NCBI RefSeq assembly: GCF_037975245.1 | Contig: NC_092568.1 | Span: 11,495,501-11,559,500, forward strand | Origin: Apostichopus japonicus | Taxonomy: Eukaryota > Echinodermata > Holothuroidea > Aspidochirotida > Stichopodidae | Direction of reading: 5' to 3' | Length of the DNA stretch: 64,000 nucleotides | Part shown: piece after piece, positions 38,761 through 53,700 of the stretch | How the letters are laid out: every line of letters begins with the position of its first letter | Numbering within the stretch: position 1 is the stretch's first letter | Notes under the pieces: generated by a model | Databases searched by the model: none | The model's input: the letters and a program-made list of their open reading frames with translations, nothing else | What the model was told of the DNA's origin: nothing | Made by a program: the position numbers and the translations under genes

Positions 38761-41700
38761 CTCAAATAAGCTCAGAATTAAGCCACCTTTTTCAAATGTT
38801 TCTTTTATTCCCAAGCAAAAATACTTTGGTTGGCGATTAAAATTCTTTCAAACTGATTAACCATCATATGAATTAGCAGTGTTTGTTTTTATTTGAGTGG
38901 GGGTGGGGGGGGGGGGGGGAAACAGATGACCTACAAGGACATGACTGAAATTTTCTTGGGGTAAATGTTCCTAATTCGGGTTCTAAAGCTCATTTTAATT
39001 TGGGATTTAATTAAGAAACCTTACGTCCTCTTTAAGCAGCTCATCTATCTTCTCTTTGGCTTCATCCATCGCAGTCGGAGTCGGTGCAAACAGTGAGAAA
39101 TGAGTCGCATCAATCGGTGATATAGTGACTCCTGAAAATTAACACAAAAATAAAACATAAATACCTTGCAGAATCAACTTTTACATTATGACACCTGTTG
39201 GAACACATGAGATTGCTTGAAACAAATTTCCAAACTTTACAAACACTCAAAGTTTACCTAGAAATAATTTCTTTTCCTTGCGTAGGATTGAGTCTTAAAA
39301 TTGTTATTAGTATTTCTTTCTCTTTCTTTTATGCACATCAGTTCATGGTGAGGCTAAGGAATGTTGTTAACGAGTTAAATGTCAGAATTAACAGCCTACT
39401 TTGAAAACTGACTCATGCTATTGCACAACTGTATCATTTGCGTGGCCCATTTCTATCACAGAAAATTTTTAAACAACATGGAGAACTTGACGAACTTTCG
39501 AGAGAACAAAAATGACTCTGGGTGTGAATGTCACTTTTTTTACTAGTTCATGTCATTGAGTTGAAGGAACATTTAAACACTTGGTTATTCAAAAATGTAA
39601 AAATATCTTGCTTTTTACAAGTGTGGTGATTTTATCTCAATGAGCAATTCTACCTCATAGCGACAAGAAATATAGTTAGGGTGTATCCTTCCCTTTAAAA
39701 AGGTTCAACTAGACATAACACATTAAGTTACCCCAAGTAGGGTAATACCCTTACCAGTTTCTAATCTCAACTTTTTGATGTTGTATCCGCCCATGCCAAC
39801 AAATTTGGAACGTTTGGCCATGGGCACTTCAAGTTTCTCTGCAAAAATAAACATAAAGGTCAGATTGTAATGGAAGCTAAGTGACTTTGTATAGTACAAA
39901 TGTATGTTAAACCAACTGTTCATTTGTAAATGTTTCAAGGTAAATTTTGTCCAAACCAAAATTCAGATGTCTTGAACAATCCAACGACCGTCCAACATCA
40001 GCCCTGTTGTAGGCCCTATAAGTGATGAAATTATAACTGAATTCTATCAAGTACCTGCAGGATCAAAATTATATGATTTTAACAGAGAAATTGAATTTTC
40101 AATGAAGAAAGTTGATGAGAAGCAAACAAAGGTGAACAGAAACTCAAAATGAAAATAAAAAGCATTGGAGAAAAAAATTTAGCATCATGTCGAAAGTAAA
40201 CTCTGAACAAGCCGACACACGGAATGTTCAGGAGAGGTTCTCGAGATTTAATACCACTTGTATTTGTTGGATACCCTTTCTCACAATATCAGAAAGATTT
40301 GACAACATTGTAAAATTTGTCATGGGAAAGGTAGCTGATACAATACAGTTTGTCATGCACCCTGCCAACAAACAGGAAAACATGTGAAATCTGTCATGGG
40401 AAAGGTAGCTGTTACAATACATTGGTCATGCACCCCGCCAAGAAACAGGAAAACTTGTGAAATCTGTCATGGAAAAGGTAGCTGATACAATGTAGTGTTA
40501 GCATGAAAGATGGATGCTTTCAGTTTAGGTCATGTATAGTGCACACCTCCCACCGCACCGCTAGGTGTGCTTCTGGGGTGAGGGGGCCAGCAACCCCCAC
40601 CCGTCAGTAGTTCCTAAGCTGCTGTGAACCACTGATTGGCCCATGTTGATTTATTTTATAGTGCCTCACAGCCTATATTAGCTCTTGACTTATGTCAATC
40701 TTCATGGGATATTGTTCACTCTAGCTTTTATAAAAAAAAAATTTAAAAAAATTCTCAAGATCATGTGACCACTTTCTCGTTGTCGGTCACGTACCATGCC
40801 TAGAAAATGAGACTTGTGGAATCAGTCATGGAGAAAGGTAGGATAAACCAATATTACAAAAATTCAGTGAGCTTATGCAGCAATGGAATAGACCCCAAAG
40901 AAACCATGTTGCATTCTGGGCAATAAAAAATACAACTATTCAACCCCATCTACAAATTTGGGAACAGTACCTGTAGTCCTAAGAAAAATTGACTTTCAGA
41001 AGAATCAAACTACATAACTAAGAAACTAAATTTACTATGTTTCTCTACGCTTCAATGCAACAGGCCACCACCTTCAAAACCACCAGGACTACATTTTCAC
41101 ATTAAAATAACAGTATCTCATAACAAAAGGAGTGCCATTTGCTGCCAACTACTGCAAATGATGGCGTCTAAATTTAATCTCATATTTGAAAGTTGTTTTT
41201 CCGGCACATTTTTATTGTTTCTTTCTACTCCTTTTACAACATATCAAGCTTCAATTCTCCACGTCCTTTTATTTTTTTGAGTTCTTTCGATTCATACAAC
41301 AACAAAAAAGGTCCAACAACAACAAGAAACCATGTGTAGGATATTAAAGAGAGAAGTATTTTTGGGCATGATCAACTCACCAACAACTGGCCCATTTTCT
41401 TTCCTTTTCTCTCTGGATTTGTCTATTACACTGGCCATTATATTCAAGATTTCATTTTTACCATTGTGGGCCTGCTGCACCGCTTCAGCGATTATCTTCA
41501 TGGGGACCGGTAATTTTAAATCTGTCTATAGAAGGATAAAACCAATTTAAAGCAAACGATTGGTTAACTGTCATTATATTTCGATCTGCAATGCAATTCA
41601 CATACACACACACAGAAAAATTCTTTACTTATTGTCATAATTTGGATACAATTGACTCTCTACTTTATGAATAACTTGTTGTTTTATTTACAAAGTCACT

Positions 41701-44700
41701 GAATTCTGACATAGCAATTAATGAGTTGCCTAACAGCCTAAAAAATTATGGACATAGGGTAAAAAGAATGTTTGAAAGTTTTAATCTAATTTTATTCCTT
41801 TGTGAAAATTAACATGTAGATGCTGAAATGATGGTTCTTTCGTTTTAATTCATAATTGAAAGAATGAAAGGAACACAATATTCTTGAATACCTGTAAGGC
41901 AGTGATTCCCTTCTTGGTTCCTGCCAGCTTAAAATCCATATCACCGAGATAATCCTCTATGCCCTTAAGAGTGATGGAGAAAAGAGAGGCAGACATCAAT
42001 ATTAAGGAATATTACATCATAAATGGGATTGTTTTATTTTTATCTAGTTGCGTGAATCCTGATATTGACAACACAGCTTCTTAGCCACATCGGTTTATTG
42101 ACAATAACACACATACACTCTAGCTGAATTCCAATATGTAGATGAAGCTAGGCCTATAGGAACAGCTGATATGGTTAACCTTAACCCTAAACCTAAACTG
42201 CATAACAAGTATTGTACTCCTAGGTTAACTGTTGTGCTTGTCTTGAAAATGGCAAACCACTATTGACAAATGGAATATTTGTGTTCACACCAGTACAGCA
42301 ATACAAACAACACATTTTGTATTCTCATATTGGCTTCCCACATTGTATCATTGAAAACAAAAACCAATTTATGCATTAAACTCATCTGACAAGAAACCTT
42401 TCTCATCAGTTAATGACAATAAAAACCATCTGATTAAATTAATAGATGTAGATAAAACTGGGCTTATGTACATCTACAAGTTGTGTTGTCCTAGGTAAAG
42501 GATTGTTTGCTTGTCACAAAAATGACAAAGCTTTCTTGACATACCTTTTTTGACAGATTGAAACATCTGTTTTGACACTAATACTACAATCTAACAACTC
42601 ATTTCAAGCCAAAATATTGGCTAATACCCAGTTAACATTACAAAACAAAACCAATTTCTTCATTAAAAAGATTTGACATGGAACCATTCTAATCAGTAAT
42701 CAACAATATAAACACACTCTGGTTCAATGCCTATACATGAAGCTAAAGCTGGGCCAAAGAGCATCTACTATAAAACAAGTCTTAGTTGAAGTCCTAGATT
42801 AGATGTTGATGCTTGTCTTGAAACTGACTGATCTACTACACAAATAAAACATCTAATTTGACGCTACTACAACAAGCTAACAACACATTTTGTACTAACT
42901 TATTGGCTTCCAACTATTTTAATTGCAAAACAAAGGCCAACTTTATAATTAAAAGCTAGACCTTTCTTACCAACAGATCTGTCAGCAGTTTGTAATCCTT
43001 GATGGCGTATGGATCCTCTTCATACGTCTTTAATTGCAAAACAAAAGCCAATTTCTTAATTAAAAGCTAGATTTGACTGAAAAACTTTCTTACCAACAGA
43101 TCTGTCAGCAGTTTGTAATCCTTGATGGCGTATGAATCCTCTTCATCGGTCTTGGTTACCAGGCCGATGGCGACCCCAGCCACTGGGGCTACCAAGGGCA
43201 CACCTATCAGAATTGGAGCAAAAGAGGAGCAATGAAGCCATAACAAGACTTTCAAATAACTGAATTTAATTTACCAACTATACCAAGCAATTGTTGTTTG
43301 TGTAATGACTGTGTGAAACTTTATGGTCCTACAGAGTGATAGAGCGGCATGGGTTGCGGCTACCGAAATTCTATTAGTTACCCTGAAAGAAATACCTTGC
43401 TTAGTCTATTACTATGACAACAACAGAATACCAAAATTTGAAGAAGAAATAATTTAATCAAAGGTAAGAAACTTACAGAAATAATTATTCCTAAAACAAA
43501 AGACATACTCCAAACATGTTCTAACATTTAATGTACTCTCATGTTAGCACATCTAGCAGTTTTTGTGGTCACTAAAGCTGCATAATTTAGGATCTAGTCT
43601 TTTATACATGAGTAGTATAAATTTCCAAGTTTCTTCATTCTATGAGTTGTGACAACCCTAGCAGACTTGCTGTTCCTTTGACTCCCATCTATGAAATCTT
43701 CCAAACCTTCCTTGGAGTCCTAATTTACGCACTGATTTTTGAAGTTGTTCCTTGGGTGACAAAGTTTGGTAGCCCAATCCACCAACCGTACAGCAGCAAC
43801 AACTTGCAACGTCTCCACTGAACTTCTTTTTGAAATTTTCACTTTGTTGGGCAAACAATACATTATTGAAATACAGAATGTATTCCTCTATGTTAATAAG
43901 ACTGTTGTGCACCCTTTTGACATCATGCTGGAAGCCAAGTCAAAACTATACTTTAAAACCTACAAAATACATCCATCAGAAACATAAGTTTACAGATTAA
44001 AATAACCATACATATCTTTTGTAGTTTCGTATAGTACCTGCATCCATCAAAGCTAGGCTACCTCCACATGCTGAGGCCAATGAAGATGAACCTGTAGCGG
44101 GGAAAAAAAATTACAAAACCCACAAAACAGTTAACAGCTGACATATTTCTGGAGTTTGTCTTGAAATATTCTAAAGATCTTTACTTAAGTAGCAGATTAG
44201 GTTTGCAGGATAACAGCTGCATCTGTTCACATAGTTACACTTATTAGCACCATCTTCCTGTTATGTAAATGTCATAGCCAGGGCTTACGGCTTCCAGGAC
44301 CGGCAGATACTTTCTACGGAGATTAACCCCTACATCACAGGCTATTCCATGGAACCAGTGGCCATTAAACTATCAACAGGTGTGTCAACTTACATATCCC
44401 AATCTCTGATTTATTGATTTGTAATGTACAGTCCTAACACACCAACAAAGTATCATTTACTTTTACTGTTTCTTGCACATATTTACTTGTGCATTAAAAA
44501 AATGAAGTGTCCAGAGTGGGTTGATCAACTGGGTGTGTTCAATGAGATTTCCTGGCATTTCTAGTATCTCTGAGATATAAGGGAGGATGTTTGACATGCC
44601 AAATAGCCCATGGTACCCCCTTATTTTCTTCTTAGTCAGAGAAGTTGTTTTACAACTTCTCGGAAAGACTGTTACCTTTTTCAACATCGACATAGCTAGA

Positions 44701-47700
44701 GTACTTAGGTCTAAACTCGTTCAGAGTACGATGTAGACGAGCAATAGCCAGCCTACTTTCGCATATAAGAATGGGGGCAGAATCCTGCATAACTTTTGCA
44801 CTACTAGTTTAATATATTGACTAATTTCTCTTGTTTACTGCATATCAGTAATAGTAAAGACGTCGACAAACGCATCTGCCTCAGCGTCATCATCTCACCG
44901 TTTGATTCCAGCACTTCACTGGTTAACCTAATCGTAAATGGGAAGTCATGAGGAACCACAGGAAACAGGGCTTTCTCGGCCAGAGCACCTGACAAAATAA
45001 AATAGTAAAACTTGTAAGTCAAAATTAAATAGTTGAGAAATTTAATATTTGAAAAACATTAAACTCAATAAAAAAAAATGTATAAAAAAAATATAACATA
45101 GATAGGAAGGTTTATTTAATCATAGCAAAATAACAAACAATCAATGAAATTTACTGTTTGGCTTTTTATCATGACATTTTAAAAGCATTTTTAGTAGTTC
45201 AAATTTCTTATCATTTTTGGGGCGTAGATTTACCCAACTGTCTTTACATACTTTCTGAAAAACATCTTATTCCTTCTATGAAAGTATTCCTTGATAAAAG
45301 TTTAAATTTCCTGGTAAAAAATTGTACCTTTTCTATTGTGAGTTATAACTGCTCTCAGGACAAGGGAAAAGCCTTTAATACTTCTGATAGATTTGATATT
45401 ATAAGTTTCTCACCATGCCCTAGCTCTCTCCTGTTACCACCAGACATTCTGCCAGTTTCGTTAGTCGCGTATGGAGGGAACTGACAGAAAAAAATAGACA
45501 AGAGTTATGAATGAAGTGCTTCTATCTTTCTCATTAACTTTGACGAGATGAGAAATGACTGTATCAGTGACTATAATGAGAGGTTGCCTAGACAAGGAGA
45601 GACAATGTTTGTGCCAAATAACCGGCCCTGGTGGAGAAAGAGGCTAGGGGGGGGGGGTTAGCAAGAGATGAAATGGGTAGAGGACAAACGCACATATCAA
45701 TAAAAAATAGAATATTGTTGGAAACAGCAGTTTAGAGAGGTGTATCTATTAAATAGGAATACTCAGAGACTACTTACCTCGTAATGAAGCATGAAGTTCT
45801 TTTCTCGCACACCTCTGAAGGGTAATCAGAGAAAAGATCTGGGTGCCAAACTTAGCAATAGCAGGGAAAAATTGTCTGGAGATATCAGTATGATGATTAG
45901 AAGAATTCAATGGGTTAATATTCAGTCAGTTTTTGTTACGTAAAGCAATTTTTTCTGACCTCTCAATAGAGAAAACTTACAAAACCATTGGCAGGGTCAC
46001 ATTTATCATTGGCCTCAATACTGAATGTCAGCGTAATATGTTAATTAGTGAAGGTAGGTTTTTGAAGGCATCAGAGAATAGATTTCGAAATACTGCTAGT
46101 TTTTTTTAAGGTATCTATAAACTTCTTCAACTTTGCCAGGGAAAAAAATTAACCTAGCCAACATGAGTTTTGCAGTTTCTATTTAGGAGTATAGTAGGCA
46201 GCAGTTCGTTGACCATAATCATCATCAAAAGAACTATTTCTGCTTTAGGATAGTGGTGGTATGGTTTAAGTAATTCAAAACTAATGTACCCCATAAGTTC
46301 AGCCACTGGATTTCCCTTGAATGCTGCATCAATAGAATCAAAAGTTACTGTACAGAGGCACTGTAGCAAAGGGGAGAAGAGGAGAGCAAAGAAAAGACAA
46401 GAAAATACGAAATTAACCAATCAGATAATCAAGGAAGCAATCAATTTATCAATCAATCAATAGAAGATTGATAAAACTGTCCAAACATTCATCGATCACG
46501 GATCCTAAGGGTTAACGTCTCGTGCAGATTAAATCCCAGTAGTCTGATATTTGAAACTTCAAACTTGCGTTAATATAATTTCTATCAAACATTGAAAAGC
46601 TCCATGGGTTTAATTCATTTCTTTAATTATTCATTTTAATTCAAATTTCATTTTTGTTGTGATAAGATTGGTAACCTACATGCTTGTCCCTTTGCTATCT
46701 ACACATTTCCCCTTGCTATCTTTTTTTACACATCTTGTCAAGTATGTCATCTCCAAGATAGGGAGGAAAACAGCTACGAAAATTAAATCTCATCATGTAT
46801 TATTTCATATCAGAAGCAGAAAATTGTAGCAGATGTCTGTAATGGTACTTTTTTAAGATGTATTTCCTCAAAGGTGAGATACTGCAAAAAGAAAGTGGTT
46901 TTCCCAAAAAGTGAAAGATGGCATTTTAAGAGGAAACTACTTGGACACTTAAATAGTAAAAGAAGACGTGTTTCCACCAGTTTTTGGCAATGTTCGAGAT
47001 ACCACCATCAAATTTCCACGACAAGGTTTCTACTGACCTGTGTCTGGCCTCTCTGAAACAGTGCAGAGCCATGTAACGGTTGAAAGAGATCTACCTCACA
47101 GCTGACATCTCTCAAATCTGTTAACCCTCTGCCATCACATCTGTTTCAAGAAAAAAAAAACATTAATGTAAAAAATGAAGTTTGACGTCTTTAAGCATTT
47201 ACCCCCATCATTGCATTGTTACAGACTTGCTGGGTATGGGTGTCACATAGGTGTGACAGTTTAAAAATTAGGAAACAAAGTGTTTTTCAAAGAAAAAAAA
47301 GGCACTTAAAAGGAATATTCTTTTTTGTAGGCTTTAATTTTCTTTCCATAGCTTTGTTGTTTATTTGTCCTTGAAATGCAATAGCTAATGTACACTGAAT
47401 TTCGAGGGTTCGTAAAAAAAGGTTTATCAACTATTTCCTTATGTTTATTTCATCTGTTGATTATAAAGCAAAGGTCATTTCCCAACTCATCTGCCCTCAT
47501 GTTGTCATGTTAGCAAAACAATTGCCCACAAAAACATTTGAAAAAATTCACATCATTGTTATTAAACATCTCGTCAAGGTTTTGCACCAACTTTTTGTCT
47601 CTTTTGGTGAAAGAGCCAACGGGGATATTTCTTAACCATATATGGTGTACTAGAATAAGTTAAAACTAGTTCACATTGACAGGACCGTAAAATATGCGGC

Positions 47701-50700
47701 TATAAACTTGATAAAAATTATTTTATTCTCTTGATCATTTCTGTTTTACTTTTCCTTACACTGCAACGCAAATTAACAAAAACTCAGACATTTGTTTCCT
47801 TTTAAATAACGTGGGAATACAAGGCAAATTCCTTGAAACCAAAATCGCATTATTCGAACAAATTTCACAAACAATGACAGTTGGAAATGGCTGCAATTTT
47901 ATCATTCATCATCTCCTCCTCCCCGCAAAAAAGAAATTATCAGAAAATTGAGGGTTACCTTTGATCTTCTTCAAGGATGATATTTCTGAACACATCCTTG
48001 GCAACTGTATTAAAAGCTTCATGGACTAGAAAAGGCTCTTCTGTAGGAAACTTCTCTGTGGAAATGAAAAACAACAACATAAATGTGAATATCTAAATAT
48101 CCAAAATGTGAATATCATAAAAAAATGAATACGAAAAAAAGTACAGGATATGAAAATAGCAATAACTGAATAAGAAGCAATATTAAGATTCTAGTATTAA
48201 ACTACAAAATAATCACAGTTCTTGCTTCTTGATTACTTAGGACAAGGATCCACAAAGGAATTGAATCTGGCCAGAAAAAAAGGGGAAAAAATGCTTTCCC
48301 ACAGGTTTGGGCTAATCAAGTATGCGGGTACTACCCTAAGCTTGAGCAGCCTACCAGCCTATCCTGCATATTGTCTAGGAATCTAAACACGCCTTTTGGT
48401 TTGACTCCTGGCAATTTGCTCTGACCAATGTTCACCTCCGGCCTCGTAGAAAATTTAAAACCTCTCTGAGGTGATCAACATTCTTGACATGGTTGATATT
48501 TTGAAAGAGGGCTGTTTTAGTCCACTGATTCAGTCAACTTTTACCATTAAGATTCATCCTTAGCATTAATGACATACTCTACTGGTGGCAGAATTCATAC
48601 TTCAGACAAAATGTTGAAATTTGCTGCTTTTTTGGGTGCACATTTATAATAAAATTGTCAGTAATTTCCACAGAGAGACAAATTGCTGTCACCATTAGAG
48701 ATACTCTGAATCAATCACGCTACTACTAGTATGTGGTTATGTATGTACCCCACCCCCTCCCTCCCTCATAGTAATTTCATACTGATTCACCCCCTCCCCC
48801 GGGCATAATTGTGCATTGTTTTAGCATATGTCACATCTTGAAACTTCAAAGATTCCTAGAGTACAACTTACGCAAAACTTCATTTAGAGATTCTTCTCTA
48901 ACTCTGCTAGCCGCCTCGTCTCTTGAAATCTACATAAATTTAAGGTCAAGTTGGATAAAACAAAACATTGACAAAAAATATTTGATAAGAGTCAAGCATG
49001 GTATCTCACCTTTAAAACACCACAAGAAAAAACAAAATATTCAAACACATTTAAAGTTTCCTTCTAGTTTCTATTGGGGTGGGGGGAGGGGGGAATTTAC
49101 ATGGATTCACTCCATAGCTACTGTACAAATGACGCGCAGTTATCATAGATGCATAAACAGCATACAGTTTACATAGGTTTACATAGGTGCCAAAGATATA
49201 TCTTTCATTCACACATTTCAAACGGGGCAAAAAAAAAGCCAGCGTAACAGAATTTCCCTCAATTTTGTGTGTTAATTTTATTTATATGTTTTTCATTTTT
49301 CGACTGTGATGTAAAGTAACCAGACCATGGTGCTAACAAAGATTAACAGCATAAAGAGAAAATGTTGCTCTTTATTCGTTAGTTTGATGCATTAAAATAG
49401 TTTCACTAAAGATCTTTACTACTTTAAGAAAGTCTCTTCTTTTTCAAAGCCACCATAAAAAATTGTTCAATTGTACCTAAAACAGCTGCATAACAGATGT
49501 ACAGAGGCCTACAGTAGCTTTACCTTATTTGCAGAATTGGAAGAGGAATTAGTCTTATTCTCTTCCACTGGTCTATAAACTGTAAATACTGTTGTTGATA
49601 ATTCTTCTTTTTGGGCGGGGGGGGGGGGATGGTGGTGTGAGTAGCAGAGGGGTGAAGGTGAAAGAAAATTTCATGCTGTGTGCACAAACATTTTTTACTT
49701 GTTACTAGTGTGAATCCCATGGGTACTGGAATATATGTAATGTTTTTTGTAAGGACCAGCAACCAATTGCTTTATCATGCATATTGAGGTATTCATATTT
49801 ACCTTGTCATGAGTTGTGTCTGTGTAAACCTCTCGATAATGGTCTTCTGTGAGCCTGTTGAAAGAATATTTCAATACAATACGCTGTGTCAGTCAATGAG
49901 ATAACATTTCCCCAGGGTGCGTGACTACCTCATACAACCAACTTACATGTCAAGCAATGGGCTACTAACTTGATCATACACTGGACAACTATGTCAAGCA
50001 GAAGGCTTATGCCTCATACAATGAGCTACCATGTCATGCAGTTGGCAAATGCGCCATACATTGGGCTACCATGTCATGCAGTGGGCCAATGCCCCATACA
50101 ATGGGCTACCTTGTCATGCAGTGGGCTCATGCCTCATCCAGTGGGCTACCATGCCATACAGTGGGCTAATGCCTAATACAATGGGCTACCATGTCATGCG
50201 ATGAGCTAATGCCTCATCCAGTGGGCTACCATGTTATGAAGTGGTATAATGCCTCATCCAGTGGGTGGGCTACCATGTCATGAAATGGGCTAATGCCTCA
50301 TACAGTGGGTGGGCTACCATGTCATGCAGTGAGCTAATGCCTCATACAATGGGCTACCATGTCATGCAGTGAGCTAATGCATCATCTAGTGGGCTACCAT
50401 GTCATAAAGTGGGCTAATGCCTCATACAGTGGGCTACCATGTCATGAAGTGGGCTGATGCCACATACAGTGGGCTTCAATGTCATGCAGTGGGCTAATGC
50501 ATCATACAGTGGGCTACCATGTCATACAGTGAGCTAATGCCTCATACAGTGGGCAACTATGTCATGAAGTGGGCTAATGCTTCATACAATGGGCTACCAT
50601 GTCATGCAGTGGGCTAATGCCCATGCAGTGGACAACCATGTCATGAAGTGGTCCGATGCCTCATCCAGTGGGTGGGTGGCCATGTCATGCAGTGGGCTAA

Positions 50701-53700
50701 TGCCTCATGTAGTGGGCTATCATGTCATGAAGTGGTCTGATGCCTGATCCAGTGGGTGGGTGGCCATGTCATGCAGTGGGCTAATGCCTCATACAGTGGG
50801 CTACCATGTCATGGAATGGGCTAATGCCTCATACCTTACATCATAGGACTTTATTATTGAAATAGTTGGGTAACACCTACCCTTGGGGTGTGGGGGTTGG
50901 GCAAGAGCCATGTCAGGCACTAGGACAATAATTTGAACCAAGGTCCCTTCTTAATTTCAGTTTGGTACATATTACTAATTAGCACATTATTATTCCTTAT
51001 CCCATATTTCCCTGGCCTAAAAAATTGACCCCAGGCACCAGGGCTGTAGCGTGTAGCCCACTGACTCCCCTCTCTCCAGGGTTCTGTACCTACCGCCTGA
51101 CCTCATCGATAACCTCTTGACTGGGGACAAACAACCTCTCTGGTTCCCTCTTTTCCTTTCCAAACTTTTTAGCTAACTTCTCCAGCTGTTGAATGATGGC
51201 TTGCATCTCTTTCAGCCCGAACCTGATTGCCTTAAGAAAGTCACTCTGCAAGATATTATCGGCAGAGGCTTCGATCATCACTACAAATAAACGAAGGGAA
51301 ATAAATCTTCCATCAACATTCTCCCGACAAATCTGTGACGAGGATTTTATATAGCTGAAGAATTGACGGTTCCTGATGCTTTGATTAACACAAATTAAAA
51401 TTCCAGACTTTCTTACAGTTTTAATTAGGCTATCTATAGTAGGCCTAAATATTGTGACTCTTGCAAAAATTGTGTCAAGACATGATGCCTTGAACACTCC
51501 AGATATAAATCTTGTTTTTGCTAAAACTAGAAACTTTCTATCATGAGTCATGAAAAGATATCAATAAGCGTGCAAACAAAGATTCTTTGTAACTTTCCCG
51601 AACTAAAGTTAGCTGTATATACTGTACATATATATTTATGGACTCTTCATTTCTGCTACTATCTTTTTAGTTGTTTAATTTACACACCTACATGTATGTG
51701 ACTTTTCCTTGCCCCAGCTACAGCCCTGTTAGGTGTTACTTTCGCATAGCTACAGTTCTCTCACTTGCACCAACTTGCACCAACCACTACTATAGTAGGT
51801 GTTATGTGACTTTTCCTTGCACCAGCTACAACCATGTTAGGTGTTATTTTTACATACCTATATGACTCTAAATTGCACCAGACACTGCCATGTTAGGTGT
51901 TACTTAAATGCATCTTTTCCTTGCACCAGCTACGACCATGTTAGGTGTTATTTTTACATACCTATATGACTCTAAATTGCACCGGACACTGCCATTTTAG
52001 GTGTTACTTGAATGCAATTTTTCCTTGCATTGTGACTACTACCATGTTAGGTGTTATTTCTACATAACTATACGATTCTTCATTGCACCAGCCACTACCA
52101 TGTTAGGTGTCAATACTACATACCTATGTGCCTTTTCCTTGCACCGGTTACTACCATGTAAGGTGTTACTTCTACATACCTATACGACTCTTCATTGCAC
52201 CAGCCACTACCGTGTTAGGTGTTAACTCTACATACCTATACGACTCTTCATTGCACCAGCCACTACCGTGTTAGGTGTTAATACTACATACCTATGTGAC
52301 TTTTCCTTGCACCAGCTACGACCATGTTAGGTGTTAATTTTACATACCTATAAGACTCTACATTACACCAGCCACTACCGTGATAGGTGTTAATTCTACA
52401 TACCTATGTGACTTTTCCTTGCACCAGTTACTACCATGTTGAGTCTGCTGTTCTTCATCTCATATCTGGTAGGGTTGATGACCAACTCGTCCTCAACTAA
52501 ACCGACTCTCACGGCACCCACTGGACCATGCCAAGGAATGTCAGATAGCATCAGAGCAGCAGAGGCTATAGGGAATGGGGGGGGGGAGGAGGAGTCAGAA
52601 AGATGAGTATAATTAAATGTAGTCTGTATGTCTCTCTTTAAAGAAAAAATGCTATAAATCCAGGTTGTATTTCTTTAAGCTTATAATTTTGGGGACTTGT
52701 CTCTACAATCATCTGCAAGCTCACCAATTCTAAGTTTACATTGCATTACTGCATACTTGCATTACTGCATTACTTGGTTCGATCACAAAACTAAACAAGG
52801 AAACATAGCGACTTTTAAGACCTCAAAGACATCAATGTGATACAAGGAACATGGTTTGGTTAATTAGTTAATAGAAACTATAAAAAACAATGGATTTACA
52901 TTAAAGCCTGCTCTGTGGATCATCATCAATTTAGCGCTATAAGAGCATTCCATATTTGAAAGGTGAATCTTTTGAAACCACAATAATTGTAGGAACATAA
53001 CTAACATTCAAACCATTGTTTTTTCTCTTTTTACATGGACTGTAATATATTAAGACTAGAAAACTGCCTAAAGTCACAATTTTAAAACTATGTCACATCA
53101 GAGGGCTATGAAGTACCTTGACAGAATCACGTTCTATTGAAGACAAACAGACTCAATTCCTACATTGCTGATGTACTTAGACAAGCATACTTTGCATATA
53201 AACTCAGGGCACAAGTGGCTGGTGAAGTTGACTGCACTTGTGTATGGAATAATACGATGAAAACCTGATAGTGAATCCGGTTTTATTAGTGCATTATGGT
53301 TTTATAATTTCATTGGTGAAATCCATCCCTGGGTGGCACTTACCTGCGTTTACGCAGAGAATGTCGGGATCATTGATCCCGTCTACAGCGAGTAAATTGC
53401 ACATCACCTGAAAAAAGGAATGCACAGAACCAATCAACTATGAAACATATATCAAAATATATCAGATATCAAAAAAACAATTCTCCAAAGGCAGCCATGT
53501 TGTATAAAATATATGACAAGGTATAAATCGAGTCACTTAAACCACCGAAGTGAATGAAGAAACGTTGGTGAAGTTATAACCCAATAGAGATATCAAATAC
53601 AGTGATTCAAACTCATGACCCAACCAGGGAATAATTTAGTGATTCTAAGTTTGTGCAGCTTTTTTTAATAATTAAAAACTATGGTTACTGTGTAAGTAAC

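Noticed and set aside
49970-50176. Open frame in the 40-bp array
   Set aside because: A product of the repeat unit, not a gene.
49942-50835. CRISPR-like array
   Set aside because: Units are directly contiguous and degenerate, with no unique spacers, and the host is a eukaryotic gene.
51671-52225. Open frames across the 56-bp array
   Set aside because: They arise from repeat units on the strand opposite PNPT1.
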